A stretch of DNA of 8,719 bases from Planctomycetota bacterium (GTDB lineage Bacteria > Planctomycetota > Phycisphaerae > Sedimentisphaerales > Anaerobacaceae). The translations under genes were made by a program, and so were the position numbers. Shown piece after piece: positions 1 to 5,668 of this stretch (position 1 is its first letter; the number at the start of each line of letters is the position of its first letter). Location: assembly GCA_026386835.1 (NCBI GenBank), contig JAPLMV010000145.1:1-8719 (forward strand). Direction: 5' to 3'. Below the pieces are notes generated by a model. It ran no database searches. It was given only the letters and a program-made list of their open reading frames with translations, and was not told where the DNA came from.

Positions 1-1
1 C

Positions 2-925
2 CCTTTGGTAGTAATCATTCTGTATTACGGCTTTATATTTTTCGCCGTATATGCCCGCATCAATCGGCCTTTATTGAAAAAAAGAATTGTTATAGTAATG
101 TTTTCAGCGATAATCCTTTTTCTCGGAGTCAGCAAATGGCAAAGGGTATATCGGGATAATCTGATTGTAACTGTCCTCGATGTCGGACACGGCCAGGCGA
201 TACTTGCGCAGCTTCCAGGCAAAACAAATATCCTCTTCGACGCCGGCTCGCTGCATTACAGCGATATCGGCAGAAAAATCGTTGGCCCTTTCCTGAACTA
301 CAACGGAATAGGCACAATCGATGCCATCATCATAAGCCATGGCGACATCGACCACATTAACGGCATCCCTGAAATCGCTGAATACAACCGCAGAATAGGC
401 GGGGTTTATGCCAATGACGCTGTTTTCTTCAATACAGACCCATGCGGTCCGCCAAAAGTCCTTGGGACATCTCTCGCCAAAAACGGAATCAAAATACAAC
501 CTTTGAAACCGAATTTCGACAGGGTTGAAATACTTTGGCCGAATAAGCAAACAAGAAACGACGAAAAATTAAGCAGCAACGATAAATCAGTTGTTTCGCT
601 GATTGAATTTACCGGCAGAAAAATTCTTTTGTGCTCCGATATAGAGAAACCATCGCAAAAAAGGTTAATCGCTCTCAACCCAGCACTTAAAGCCGATATT
701 GTCGTTGTCCCCCACCACGGCTCAATAAGAACGCTGGATGATAGCTTCCTCGAAAATCTCAATGCCGGCATCTTAATCTACAGTTGCGGCCGAACGCAGT
801 ATGAAAACCAACACAGCAGCCAGCCAGCAAACAGCATAAAATCATTTTATACAGCAAGAGACGGGGCTATAACGGTTCGCATCGACAAAAATGGCGATAT
901 TAAAACCGATACATTTCTGCAATAA
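2..925 (+). CDS. comEC: ComEC/Rec2-family DNA-uptake protein, C-terminal metallo-beta-lactamase part (5' partial)
   Basis: The reading frame is open to the left edge, so the start lies outside the window and the real protein is longer; about 307 residues are visible. Two hydrophobic stretches (about residues 2-18 and 28-43) are the last membrane segments. A metallo-beta-lactamase-like domain follows, beginning VTVLDVGHGQA near residue 55. It carries the metal motif SHGDIDH (H112, D114, D116, H117), a conserved SNDKS (191-195), an LLCSDIE (209-213) and a VVPHHGS (235-240), in the usual ComEC order. In the family, ComEC forms the inner-membrane channel for single-stranded DNA in transformation, and this domain is thought to degrade or process the non-transported strand. 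The usual DVGQGD reads DVGHGQ here. An N-terminal competence domain cannot be checked, so a shorter lone MBL-fold membrane protein remains possible. The gene converges on the minus-strand cluster ending at 994. Confidence 0.85.
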   Translation, partial: PLVVIILYYGFIFFAVYARINRPLLKKRIVIVMFSAIILFLGVSKWQRVYRDNLIVTVLDVGHGQAILAQLPGKTNILFDAGSLHYSDIGRKIVGPFLNYNGIGTIDAIIISHGDIDHINGIPEIAEYNRRIGGVYANDAVFFNTDPCGPPKVLGTSLAKNGIKIQPLKPNFDRVEILWPNKQTRNDEKLSSNDKSVVSLIEFTGRKILLCSDIEKPSQKRLIALNPALKADIVVVPHHGSIRTLDDSFLENLNAGILIYSCGRTQYENQHSSQPANSIKSFYTARDGAITVRIDKNGDIKTDTFLQ

Positions 926-927
926 AA

Positions 928-954
928 AACCCCCGGCATGAGAAACCGGGGGTT
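928..954 (-). terminator. Rho-independent terminator shared by convergent genes
   Basis: A perfect 7-bp stem CCCCCGG (930-936) / CCGGGGG (946-952) closes a 9-nt loop and extends to 9 bp with the flanking AA/TT. On the minus strand it is followed directly by six T (924-929), the classical layout for ending the OmpA-gene transcript. On the plus strand the tail is only TTAAACATT, so termination of comEC would be weaker. The minus-strand T-run overlaps the comEC stop codon. Confidence 0.88.
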
Positions 955-993
955 AAACATTAGCAATCTATTGCATCGAACAAAAACAGGTAA

Positions 994-1653
994 TTACTTC
1001 ATGTGGACGACGATTTCGACTCTGCGGTTTTTGGCCTTGCCATCCGCTGCCGTGTTTGGGGCAACCGGCAGGCTGTCGCCACGGCCTATTGCACGAATCT
1101 TTTCCTTATTAACTCCCTTGTCGATAAGGTATCTGACAACGGTCAGAGAACGCTGGGACGAAAGCTCCCAGTTGTCTTTCCACTTCGATTTTTGAATCGG
1201 GTCAGAATCCGTGTGTCCGACGACATCGGCCAATCTGTCGGTATACTGGCTCTTCAGTACCGACTCGATATGGTCAAGCTCTTTGCTTGTTGCGTTCCTC
1301 AACTCGGCCTTGCCTGAATCAAACAGTATTGAATTTGGCAGTGTGACGGTAACTGTGCCTGCTGCTGCATCGAATTTAACATCATAACCGGGACCAAAGC
1401 CGGAAGCCTCAGCCGGGCTTTTTTTCATTTCTGAAATCTGCCGCTGAAGCTCATCGATTGTCTGCTGGTTCGCAGCAACCTGTCCTGACAACTGGCCTTT
1501 CTCAGTCCTTTCGCGGTCGAGCAGACCTACGGTATTCTGGTGCTCAACGTTAAGGGCCTGATATTTCTTCTGCCAATTGGTGCAGCCAGGCAGCAACATA
1601 AACGACGCAAGGCCAATTAGCAGAGAAACAGTTTTTTTGTTGGTGATTCGCAT
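994..1653 (-). CDS. OmpA/Pal-family peptidoglycan-binding lipoprotein
   Basis: The 219-residue protein starts with a basic, hydrophobic signal peptide ending in a lipobox-like LPGC (C24), so it should be lipid-anchored, probably to the outer membrane. Residues about 28-78 are hydrophilic and rich in Q, E and K, consistent with a coiled coil. An OmpA C-terminal domain fills about 100-217: LFDSGKAEL (110-118), GHTD (146-149), ELSSQR (163-168), GRGDSLPVAPN (190-200) and NRRVEIVV (209-216). D149 and R168 match the Asp/Arg pair that grips diaminopimelate in OmpA-type domains. The likely role is tying the outer membrane to peptidoglycan. A strong ribosome site AAAGGAG (1661-1667) with a 7-nt spacer fixes the ATG. 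It lies 40 nt after the prepilin peptidase gene and ends before the terminator at 928-954. It is Pal-like in plan, but the coiled coil also fits other OmpA lipoproteins, so no symbol is given. Confidence 0.9.
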   Translation of the reverse strand: MRITNKKTVSLLIGLASFMLLPGCTNWQKKYQALNVEHQNTVGLLDRERTEKGQLSGQVAANQQTIDELQRQISEMKKSPAEASGFGPGYDVKFDAAAGTVTVTLPNSILFDSGKAELRNATSKELDHIESVLKSQYTDRLADVVGHTDSDPIQKSKWKDNWELSSQRSLTVVRYLIDKGVNKEKIRAIGRGDSLPVAPNTAADGKAKNRRVEIVVHMK

Positions 1654-1693
1654 TTTAAAACTCCTTTCAAATTAATAATTTAAACTTTTCATT

Positions 1694-2872
1694 TTAACGA
1701 TAAAACATCCTTGCCAAAAAATTAAACACCGAATCATGTAGAATCATAACAGCAAACACTCCCAAAGACAAGAAGGGACCGTAAGGAATTTGTCGAATTT
1801 TTTTTGACAGGCTTTGAACGCCCGCCCAGGCAAGCCCGAAAAATGGAGCAATGAAAAAGGCGACAACCACAGAAACAGGCCCCACTACCGCCCCCGCCGC
1901 ACCCATTAAATGCACATCGCCCAATCCCATCGCCTCTTTGCCGAAACCGAGCGTACCCAAAATCCGCGTCGCCCAGACAATTCCGCATCCGACAAAATAC
2001 CCCCATATACTTCCCATAAGTCCTGCAACAAAAGGATGTTGCGAAAAATTAACCCACCAGGTGCTTATCGTAAGATTTGTCCTGCTTACCTCCAAAGCCG
2101 CCCAGGCACAAACAATAATCGGCAGCAAAAAAAGGATTTCCCTGCAAATTTCCAGACGATGATTGAACTGCTGCTGGTCTTGTTTTTCCTGTTCGCAGGC
2201 CAAATTTTCACCCTCAGCAGGTGCAGATTCGTAACTTCTTTTTATTACCCCGGCTGCCACAAGCACCATCGATATGCCAAGCCCTATCGTACTGCCAAGT
2301 GCCAGTGATGCGACTGTTGCTTCTTTAAAGACCAGGTCCGATGTTGTCGGCAGAAGGTAATAGCCGCGAATCAATTGCGGGTCGATTACATAACCGGCGA
2401 CCGCCGAACCCGCCAGTCCCACCGCCGTGGCAAACCAGCATATAGCCATTGGAATAACCCACAACTCCAAATCAATCGCCGATGCCGCAATCAGACAGGC
2501 AAGCAAGCTTATATGTATAAGATAAACAAACCATCCGCCGCCAAAAAATGATTCCATGCCGCTGCGCAGCCCGAAGTGGAAATATATAAAATATAATCCC
2601 ATAAAAACTGCGCCTGTCAACAGTTCAATAATAAAATAACGCGGCGAAATGGGTGCTTTGCAATACCTGCACTTACAGCCCAAAAGCAGCCAGGAAACAA
2701 GAGGTATGTTATCATAAAACATGATATTCCTGCCGCACGCAGGACAAGCCGACGGCGGTATCACTAAGGATTTATCGCGGGGCAGGCGGTATACCACAAC
2801 GTTGAGAAAGCTGCCGATACAACAGCCGACAGCAAAAATAAAAACAGGCAAAATCCAATCCGGTGCCGCCAC
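1694..2872 (-). CDS. pilD: Type IV prepilin peptidase (A24 leader peptidase / N-methyltransferase)
   Basis: This integral inner-membrane enzyme cleaves the leader of type IV prepilins or type II secretion pseudopilins and methylates the new N terminus. The N-terminal part has GSFLNVVVYRLP (20-31) and the zinc tetrad C43-x2-C46 ... C68-x2-C71, typical of the methylating half. The two catalytic aspartates of the family are D134 (in AIDLELWVIP) and D319 (in GLGDVHLMG). At 392 residues it is longer than the usual 250-300. The two aspartates are 185 residues apart against roughly 65 in familiar members, and the extra part includes a Q/E/K-rich loop (about 216-240) and further hydrophobic segments. 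The start is GTG (2870-2872), chosen because AAAGGAGG (2877-2884) lies 4 nt upstream and no better in-frame start is near. It is 33 nt downstream of argG and probably co-transcribed. No pilin or secretion genes are visible. Confidence 0.93.
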   Translation of the reverse strand: MAAPDWILPVFIFAVGCCIGSFLNVVVYRLPRDKSLVIPPSACPACGRNIMFYDNIPLVSWLLLGCKCRYCKAPISPRYFIIELLTGAVFMGLYFIYFHFGLRSGMESFFGGGWFVYLIHISLLACLIAASAIDLELWVIPMAICWFATAVGLAGSAVAGYVIDPQLIRGYYLLPTTSDLVFKEATVASLALGSTIGLGISMVLVAAGVIKRSYESAPAEGENLACEQEKQDQQQFNHRLEICREILFLLPIIVCAWAALEVSRTNLTISTWWVNFSQHPFVAGLMGSIWGYFVGCGIVWATRILGTLGFGKEAMGLGDVHLMGAAGAVVGPVSVVVAFFIAPFFGLAWAGVQSLSKKIRQIPYGPFLSLGVFAVMILHDSVFNFLARMFYR

Positions 2873-2876
2873 AACG

Positions 2877-2884
2877 CCTCCTTT
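2877..2884 (-). promoter_or_regulatory. Shine-Dalgarno site fixing the GTG start of pilD
   Basis: AAAGGAGG on the minus strand is close to a perfect anti-16S match, 4 nt before GTG. It supports the GTG start although the spacer is short. Confidence 0.7.
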
Positions 2885-2905
2885 GCGTCTAAATATTTTT
2901 TAATT

Positions 2906-4123
2906 TTATTTCTTGTTCGTCCTGCTGACAATGCCAGCAACTTTCATGGGCAGACCAAACAGGCGAATAAAGCCCGTTGCATCCGTCGGGTTATATTCGG
3001 CGCCCATCTTGAAGCTGGCCAGGTCAGGCCGATACAGGCTCTTTGGGCTTTTCACTCCTGCCAGGCCGCAGCTTCCCTTGAATAGTTTCAGCCGGACTTC
3101 GCCGGTAACATTACGCTGCGTAACATTAACGAACGCGTCAAGTGCGTTACGCAACTGACAGAACCATTGGCCGTAATAAACCAGCTCTGCGTATTTCAGC
3201 GCAACCTGCTGCTTATAGTGCATCGTCTCCCTGTCGAGCGTCAGCATCTCCAGCGCCCGATGAGCCGTCATCAGAATCGTGCCGCCCGGCGTCTCATATA
3301 CGCCGCGTGACTTCATGCCGACAAGGCGATTCTCGACAAGGTCTGCCTGGCCGACACCGTGTTTGCCGCCGATTTCGTTCAACTGCTCAATCAGTTTTAC
3401 GCCGTCGATTGCCCTGCCGTTTAGTTTTACCGGCACGCCTTCCCTGAACCCAACCGTTACATAGTCGGGATTGTTTGGCGCCTTTGAGACCGGACGGGAA
3501 ATCACAAACAATTCGTCCTTCGGCTCATTGGCAGGGTCTTCGAGGTCCGCACCTTCGTGGCTGATATGCCATAAGTTGCGGTCGCGGGAATAGATTTTCT
3601 TTTTGCTCTGCTCAATTGGAATCTTATGCTTTTTGGCATAATCGACCGCCGCCTCACGACTGGTCAGCGTAAACTTAGGGTCTTTCCACGGCGCAACGAT
3701 TTTCAGCGTCGGGTCAAGTGCCATATATGTCAGCTCGAACCGCACCTGGTCGTTACCCTTACCCGTCGCTCCGTGCGATACCGCTGTTGCGCCTTCAGCG
3801 TGTGCGACATCGACCTGATATTTTGCAATTAAAGGCCGGGCAATACTTGTACCGAGCAGATAACCATTTTCATATACCGCACCGGCTTTTAGCATCGGCC
3901 AGATATAATCCTCGACAAATTCCTTTCGCAGGTCTTTGATAATGCACTTTACCGCGCCGGACTTTAATGCCTTTTTCTTTATGCCGGCCAATTCATCCCC
4001 CTGCCCTAATTCCGCTGCGAATGCTATCACTTCATAGCCGTAAGTTTCTTTTAGCCACGGCAGGATAACGCTCGTATCCAGCCCGCCGCTGTATGCCAAT
4101 ACCACTTTTTCTTTCTTTGCCAT
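2906..4123 (-). CDS. argG: Argininosuccinate synthase
   Basis: The enzyme joins citrulline and aspartate with ATP to form argininosuccinate, the penultimate step of arginine synthesis, in the cytoplasm. The 405-residue protein is full length for the common bacterial/eukaryotic type. The N-terminal ATP-pyrophosphatase motif AYSGGLDTS spans residues 10-18. The substrate-binding segment HGATGKGNDQVRFE is at 117-130, YSRDRNLWHISHEGA at 178-192 and VENRLVGMKSRGVYETPGG at 263-281. The stretch before the last motif reads GVGQAD where I would expect GxGRxD, a small deviation outside the ATP site. The ATG at 4121-4123 is preceded by GAGGT (4129-4133) with a 5-nt spacer. It is the first gene of the argG-pilD-OmpA set. 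I found no ArgR-like operator upstream. Confidence 0.97.
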   Translation of the reverse strand: MAKKEKVVLAYSGGLDTSVILPWLKETYGYEVIAFAAELGQGDELAGIKKKALKSGAVKCIIKDLRKEFVEDYIWPMLKAGAVYENGYLLGTSIARPLIAKYQVDVAHAEGATAVSHGATGKGNDQVRFELTYMALDPTLKIVAPWKDPKFTLTSREAAVDYAKKHKIPIEQSKKKIYSRDRNLWHISHEGADLEDPANEPKDELFVISRPVSKAPNNPDYVTVGFREGVPVKLNGRAIDGVKLIEQLNEIGGKHGVGQADLVENRLVGMKSRGVYETPGGTILMTAHRALEMLTLDRETMHYKQQVALKYAELVYYGQWFCQLRNALDAFVNVTQRNVTGEVRLKLFKGSCGLAGVKSPKSLYRPDLASFKMGAEYNPTDATGFIRLFGLPMKVAGIVSRTNKK

Positions 4124-4143
4124 TCTTTACCTCGTTTGATGTC

Positions 4144-4163
4144 ATTCCTGCGAAAGCAGGAAT
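4144..4163 (-). promoter_or_regulatory. GNRA-type hairpin in the argG leader
   Basis: On the plus strand this is a perfect 8-bp inverted repeat ATTCCTGC / GCAGGAAT around GAAA; on the argG transcript the loop reads UUUC. It ends 10 nt before the argG ribosome site and would lie in the 5' leader if the promoter at 4194-4221 is right. The GCGAAAGC core is a known very stable mini-hairpin as DNA, and similar CATTCCTGCGAAAGCAGGAAT elements occur dispersed in many genomes, so it may instead be a REP-like repeat copy. A role in argG control is inference only. Confidence 0.55.
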
Positions 4164-4193
4164 CCATCGTTACTTTACATTTTTAGCTTTCTA

Positions 4194-4221
4194 ATATACC
4201 CATTATTCCCATCCAGGACAA
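4194..4221 (-). promoter_or_regulatory. Candidate sigma70-type promoter for argG
   Basis: On the minus strand, TTGTCC (4216-4221) and TATATT (4194-4199) are separated by 16 nt, giving 4/6 and 5/6 matches to the consensus boxes. Transcription would begin near 4187 with a leader of about 64 nt. A second, perfect TATAAT lies upstream at 4227-4232 but lacks a convincing -35 box. Confidence 0.42.
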
Positions 4222-4276
4222 TAATTATTATATCGCTTTTCATAACGTGGGTGCACCTGCCGTTTATAGGTGAAAC

Positions 4277-4390
4277 TCCAAAGTCATCCAAGGTCATCCA
4301 AAGTCATCCAAACGCATTCAGAAGCACTCCAAAGGTACTCCAACGATAGTCCAAAGTACTCCAAAGTATGTCCAAATGCATCCAATTTCA
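4277..4390. repeat. Eleven-unit degenerate TCCAAAGTCA array with about 10.4 bp period
   Basis: Units start at 4277, 4287, 4297, 4307, 4317, 4328, 4339, 4350, 4360, 4371 and 4381, ten intervals covering 104 bp. Nearly every unit begins TCCAA, often TCCAAAG. Because units are 10 or 11 bp, the array cannot encode a repeated peptide. The period equals one turn of B-DNA, so all short A-runs face the same side of the helix. It lies about 150-270 bp upstream of the argG start. The function is unknown. Confidence 0.85.
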
Positions 4391-4446
4391 GGTATTGATT
4401 TTGTTTTAAGTTCGTTCATATAAAAGACTTAAAAGAAAAATTGAGC

Positions 4447-4473
4447 CACAGATTTCACAGATTTCACAGATTT
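4447..4473. repeat. Three perfect tandem copies of CACAGATTT
   Basis: Three uninterrupted 9-bp units, followed by a T-rich run. From memory, similar runs occur between genes in planctomycete and verrucomicrobial genomes. A related pair with CGCGGATTT units lies at 4939-4956 in this same gap. Confidence 0.88.
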
Positions 4474-4496
4474 TTTATTTTTCTCTGTTATGCAAA

Positions 4497-4508
4497 TTTT
4501 AAAGAGCA
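4497..4508 (-). promoter_or_regulatory. boxA-like antitermination motif (copy 2)
   Basis: The minus strand reads TGCTCTTTAAAA, differing at one base from the E. coli rrn boxA TGCTCTTTAACA, which binds NusB/NusE(S10) in nascent RNA. It lies 48 nt downstream, in minus-strand direction, of a second match at 4545-4556. No rRNA or CRISPR array follows, so the role is uncertain. Confidence 0.35.
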
Positions 4509-4544
4509 GGAGGCGCAGACGAATACCGCATAGACATATTCAAT

Positions 4545-4556
4545 TGTTAAAGAACA
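4545..4556 (-). promoter_or_regulatory. boxA-like antitermination motif (copy 1)
   Basis: The minus strand reads TGTTCTTTAACA, one base from E. coli boxA, and continues AATT as the rrn copy does. It is in the same orientation as the copy at 4497-4508. It would act on a minus-strand transcript running toward argG, for example read-through from the nuclease gene. Confidence 0.35.
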
Positions 4557-4569
4557 GCCTTACAACGAA

Positions 4570-4617
4570 AGCACTAAATTCTAAGCACTAAATCCGCCTT
4601 CGCCGAGGCTTCGGCGG
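4570..4617. repeat. Direct repeat AGCACTAAAT plus GC-rich hairpin
   Basis: AGCACTAAAT occurs at 4570-4579 and again at 4584-4593. It is followed by CGCCGA (4601-4606) / TCGGCG (4611-4616) around a 4-nt loop. A T-run does not follow on either strand, so this is not a typical terminator. Confidence 0.6.
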
Positions 4618-4727
4618 CCAAGTCCTAAATAAATCCGAATTTTTCAAACTTAAATGTCCAAAACAAAACTCCTAACAGACCAAAGTAGTACTGGCGCAGA
4701 AAAACTGCGTCTCTCTATAAAGGGGCG

Positions 4728-4821
4728 TACCTGCGCGTTTGGTCGAAAAACAGCGTACAGCGGGCAGCGTACCGCGTACAGAAAAAGAGGGTAAGTCGTT
4801 ATCGGGTAGAGAGTAAAGAAA
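4728..4821. repeat. Composite repeat module, copy A
   Basis: It opens with the 20-bp element TACCTGCGCGTTTGGTCGAA (4728-4747). Four 7-bp units follow: AGCGTAC, AGCGGGC, AGCGTAC and CGCGTAC (4752-4779). After about 29 further bases comes GAGAGTAAAGAAA (4809-4821). The same three parts recur in the same order in copy B (4863-4927). Confidence 0.75.
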
Positions 4822-4829
4822 TTGTAAAA

Positions 4830-4845
4830 AAAATTTTAAAATTTT
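4830..4845. repeat. A/T-only palindrome between the two modules
   Basis: AAAATTTTAAAATTTT is a perfect 16-bp palindrome inside a longer A/T run starting at 4826. Such A/T tracts are bent or easily melted, but no DnaA boxes or other origin features accompany it. Confidence 0.6.
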
Positions 4846-4862
4846 CGATTTTGCCTTTTGGA

Positions 4863-4927
4863 TACCTGCGCGTTTGGCCGAATTCGTATCTCGTATCTCG
4901 TGGCTCGTATAGCGGAGAGCAAAGAAA
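4863..4927. repeat. Composite repeat module, copy B
   Basis: It opens with TACCTGCGCGTTTGGCCGAA (4863-4882), 19/20 identical to copy A. Four 7-bp units follow: TCGTATC, TCGTATC, TCGTGGC and TCGTATA (4884-4911). Then comes GAGAGCAAAGAAA (4915-4927), 12/13 identical to the end of copy A. The heptamers differ in sequence from copy A but share the period, the copy number and a CGTA core. Confidence 0.75.
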
Positions 4928-4938
4928 AGAGATTTAGA

Positions 4939-4956
4939 CGCGGATTTCGCGGATTT
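4939..4956. repeat. Two tandem copies of CGCGGATTT
   Basis: The 9-bp units are purine-transition variants of the CACAGATTT units at 4447-4473 (shared pattern CRCRGATTT). This suggests one repeat family with two sequence forms in the same gap. Confidence 0.75.
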
Positions 4957-4992
4957 AAAGAGGTAAAGAATTCAGGGCTGGTTCTTATTTTT

Positions 4993-5012
4993 CGGGCGGT
5001 GGCACACGCCCG
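4993..5012 (-). other. GC-rich hairpin just past the nuclease gene
   Basis: CGGGCG (4993-4998) and CGCCCG (5007-5012) form a perfect 6-bp stem with an 8-nt loop, 9 nt beyond the stop of the nuclease gene. On that transcript it is followed by AAAAATAA rather than a T-run, so it is not a standard intrinsic terminator. It could protect the 3' end of the message. Confidence 0.5.
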
Positions 5013-5021
5013 CAAGGCATC

Positions 5022-5645
5022 TTACAAAATCTCTTCCAACTTAAAACTAAGCTGATATTTAACAAGCTTAACACGTAAACCCTTTACAGCGAAAATGACT
5101 CTGCTATCAAAATTAGAAGCAATCAAAATACCTCGAATATTTTCATGTTTTTTGGTCGTTGCAGATAGACAGCCTATATACCCAAGCAGTTGTCCAAGAG
5201 CGCCGTCTTTGGCCTTACCTGCCTTTATCTCTATTACGACCAATCCCCCCGTTTGATCTTTTGCCAATATATCGATTCTGCCTGCTTCTGTTTGATACTC
5301 CACACCGCCATCTACAAGAATTAATCCTGGTTCGATTTCTGACAGCCTTGTTGTCAACCAATTATGCAAATCGCGTTCAAGAGATACGCTCGCTTCAATC
5401 GATTCTTCGATATTGGATTCAATATCAGAAATTTCTTTTTCGTCAGAAACGGCTGTCTCAACACCAGATACCTCAATTTTCCCTGTCTTTATTTGAGATT
5501 TGTACCATGAATAATGCGACTTTTGCCATTTGCTATTTGGAAAATTGGCTTTAACAAGGGATGTCAGCTTCTCATAGCTTGGAAACTCACCTTCCGACAT
5601 GTAGGTGTCAATTACAATATCCTTAATGGATTGGTACCCGCTCAT
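5022..5645 (-). CDS. NucS-type (DUF91) PD-(D/E)XK nuclease with novel N-terminal domain
   Basis: The C-terminal half (about 88-195) matches the NucS/DUF91 endonuclease fold: SLERDLHNWL (88-97), GRIDILAKD (122-130), VVIEIKAGKA (136-145) and GALGQLLGYIG (148-158). The presumed catalytic set is D125, E139 and K141 with Q152 and Y156; this spacing agrees with what I recall of archaeal NucS. The NucS N-terminal DNA-binding half is absent. Residues 1-60 instead form a small helical domain rich in aromatic and basic residues (SKWQKSHYSWYKSQIKTG, 38-55), perhaps DNA-binding. An acidic linker (about 63-85) joins the two. Cleavage of branched, mismatched or foreign DNA is plausible but unproven. The start is the ATG at 5643-5645, because AAGGAG (5650-5655) sits just upstream; the longer frame to 5666 would translate through that site. 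It has its own -10 box, and no partner methylase or helicase is nearby. Base composition looks more A/T-rich than the flanking genes. Confidence 0.8.
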   Translation of the reverse strand: MSGYQSIKDIVIDTYMSEGEFPSYEKLTSLVKANFPNSKWQKSHYSWYKSQIKTGKIEVSGVETAVSDEKEISDIESNIEESIEASVSLERDLHNWLTTRLSEIEPGLILVDGGVEYQTEAGRIDILAKDQTGGLVVIEIKAGKAKDGALGQLLGYIGCLSATTKKHENIRGILIASNFDSRVIFAVKGLRVKLVKYQLSFKLEEIL

Positions 5646-5649
5646 AAAT

Positions 5650-5655
5650 CTCCTT
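5650..5655 (-). promoter_or_regulatory. Ribosome site deciding the nuclease start
   Basis: AAGGAG lies 4 nt before the ATG at 5645 and inside the longer open frame that begins at 5666. This favours the 207-residue product over the 214-residue one. Confidence 0.7.
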
Positions 5656-5668
5656 CCACCTAACAATG

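Larger units (their letters stand above)
4124..5021. other. 898 bp gene-free gap built largely of short repeats
   Basis: No open frame here has a ribosome site or recognisable protein. The left end holds the probable argG promoter and leader. The rest holds, in order, the phased TCCAAAG array, CACAGATTT repeats, two boxA-like motifs, an AGCACTAAAT repeat with a GC hairpin, two copies of a composite repeat module around an A/T palindrome, CGCGGATTT repeats and a GC hairpin. Each is listed separately. Confidence 0.75.

Noticed and set aside
104..550. A 148-residue minus-strand open frame opposite comEC
   Set aside because: It is antisense to the conserved metal-binding part of ComEC and resembles no protein family.
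4124..4260. ArgR operator upstream of argG
   Set aside because: No pair of TGAAT/ATTCA half-sites in ARG-box arrangement is present.
4277..4390. CRISPR array
   Set aside because: The periodicity is 10-11 bp with no unique spacers of 25-40 bp, and no cas genes are present.
4826..4845. Replication origin suggested by the A/T palindrome and nearby repeats
   Set aside because: No TTATCCACA-type DnaA boxes are seen, and neighbours such as dnaA, dnaN or gidA are absent.
4728..4882. Insertion sequence ends or attachment sites formed by the 20-bp direct repeat
   Set aside because: There are only about 115 bp between the copies, with no transposase or integrase, and each copy carries its own heptamer tract. 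A duplicated module explains it better.
4993..5012. Rho-independent terminator of the nuclease gene
   Set aside because: The stem is good, but on the transcript it is followed by A residues; the T-run is on the wrong side.
4858..5055. A 65-residue plus-strand open frame in the repeat gap
   Set aside because: It has no ribosome site, runs through the heptamer and CGCGGATTT repeats, and overlaps the end of the nuclease gene.
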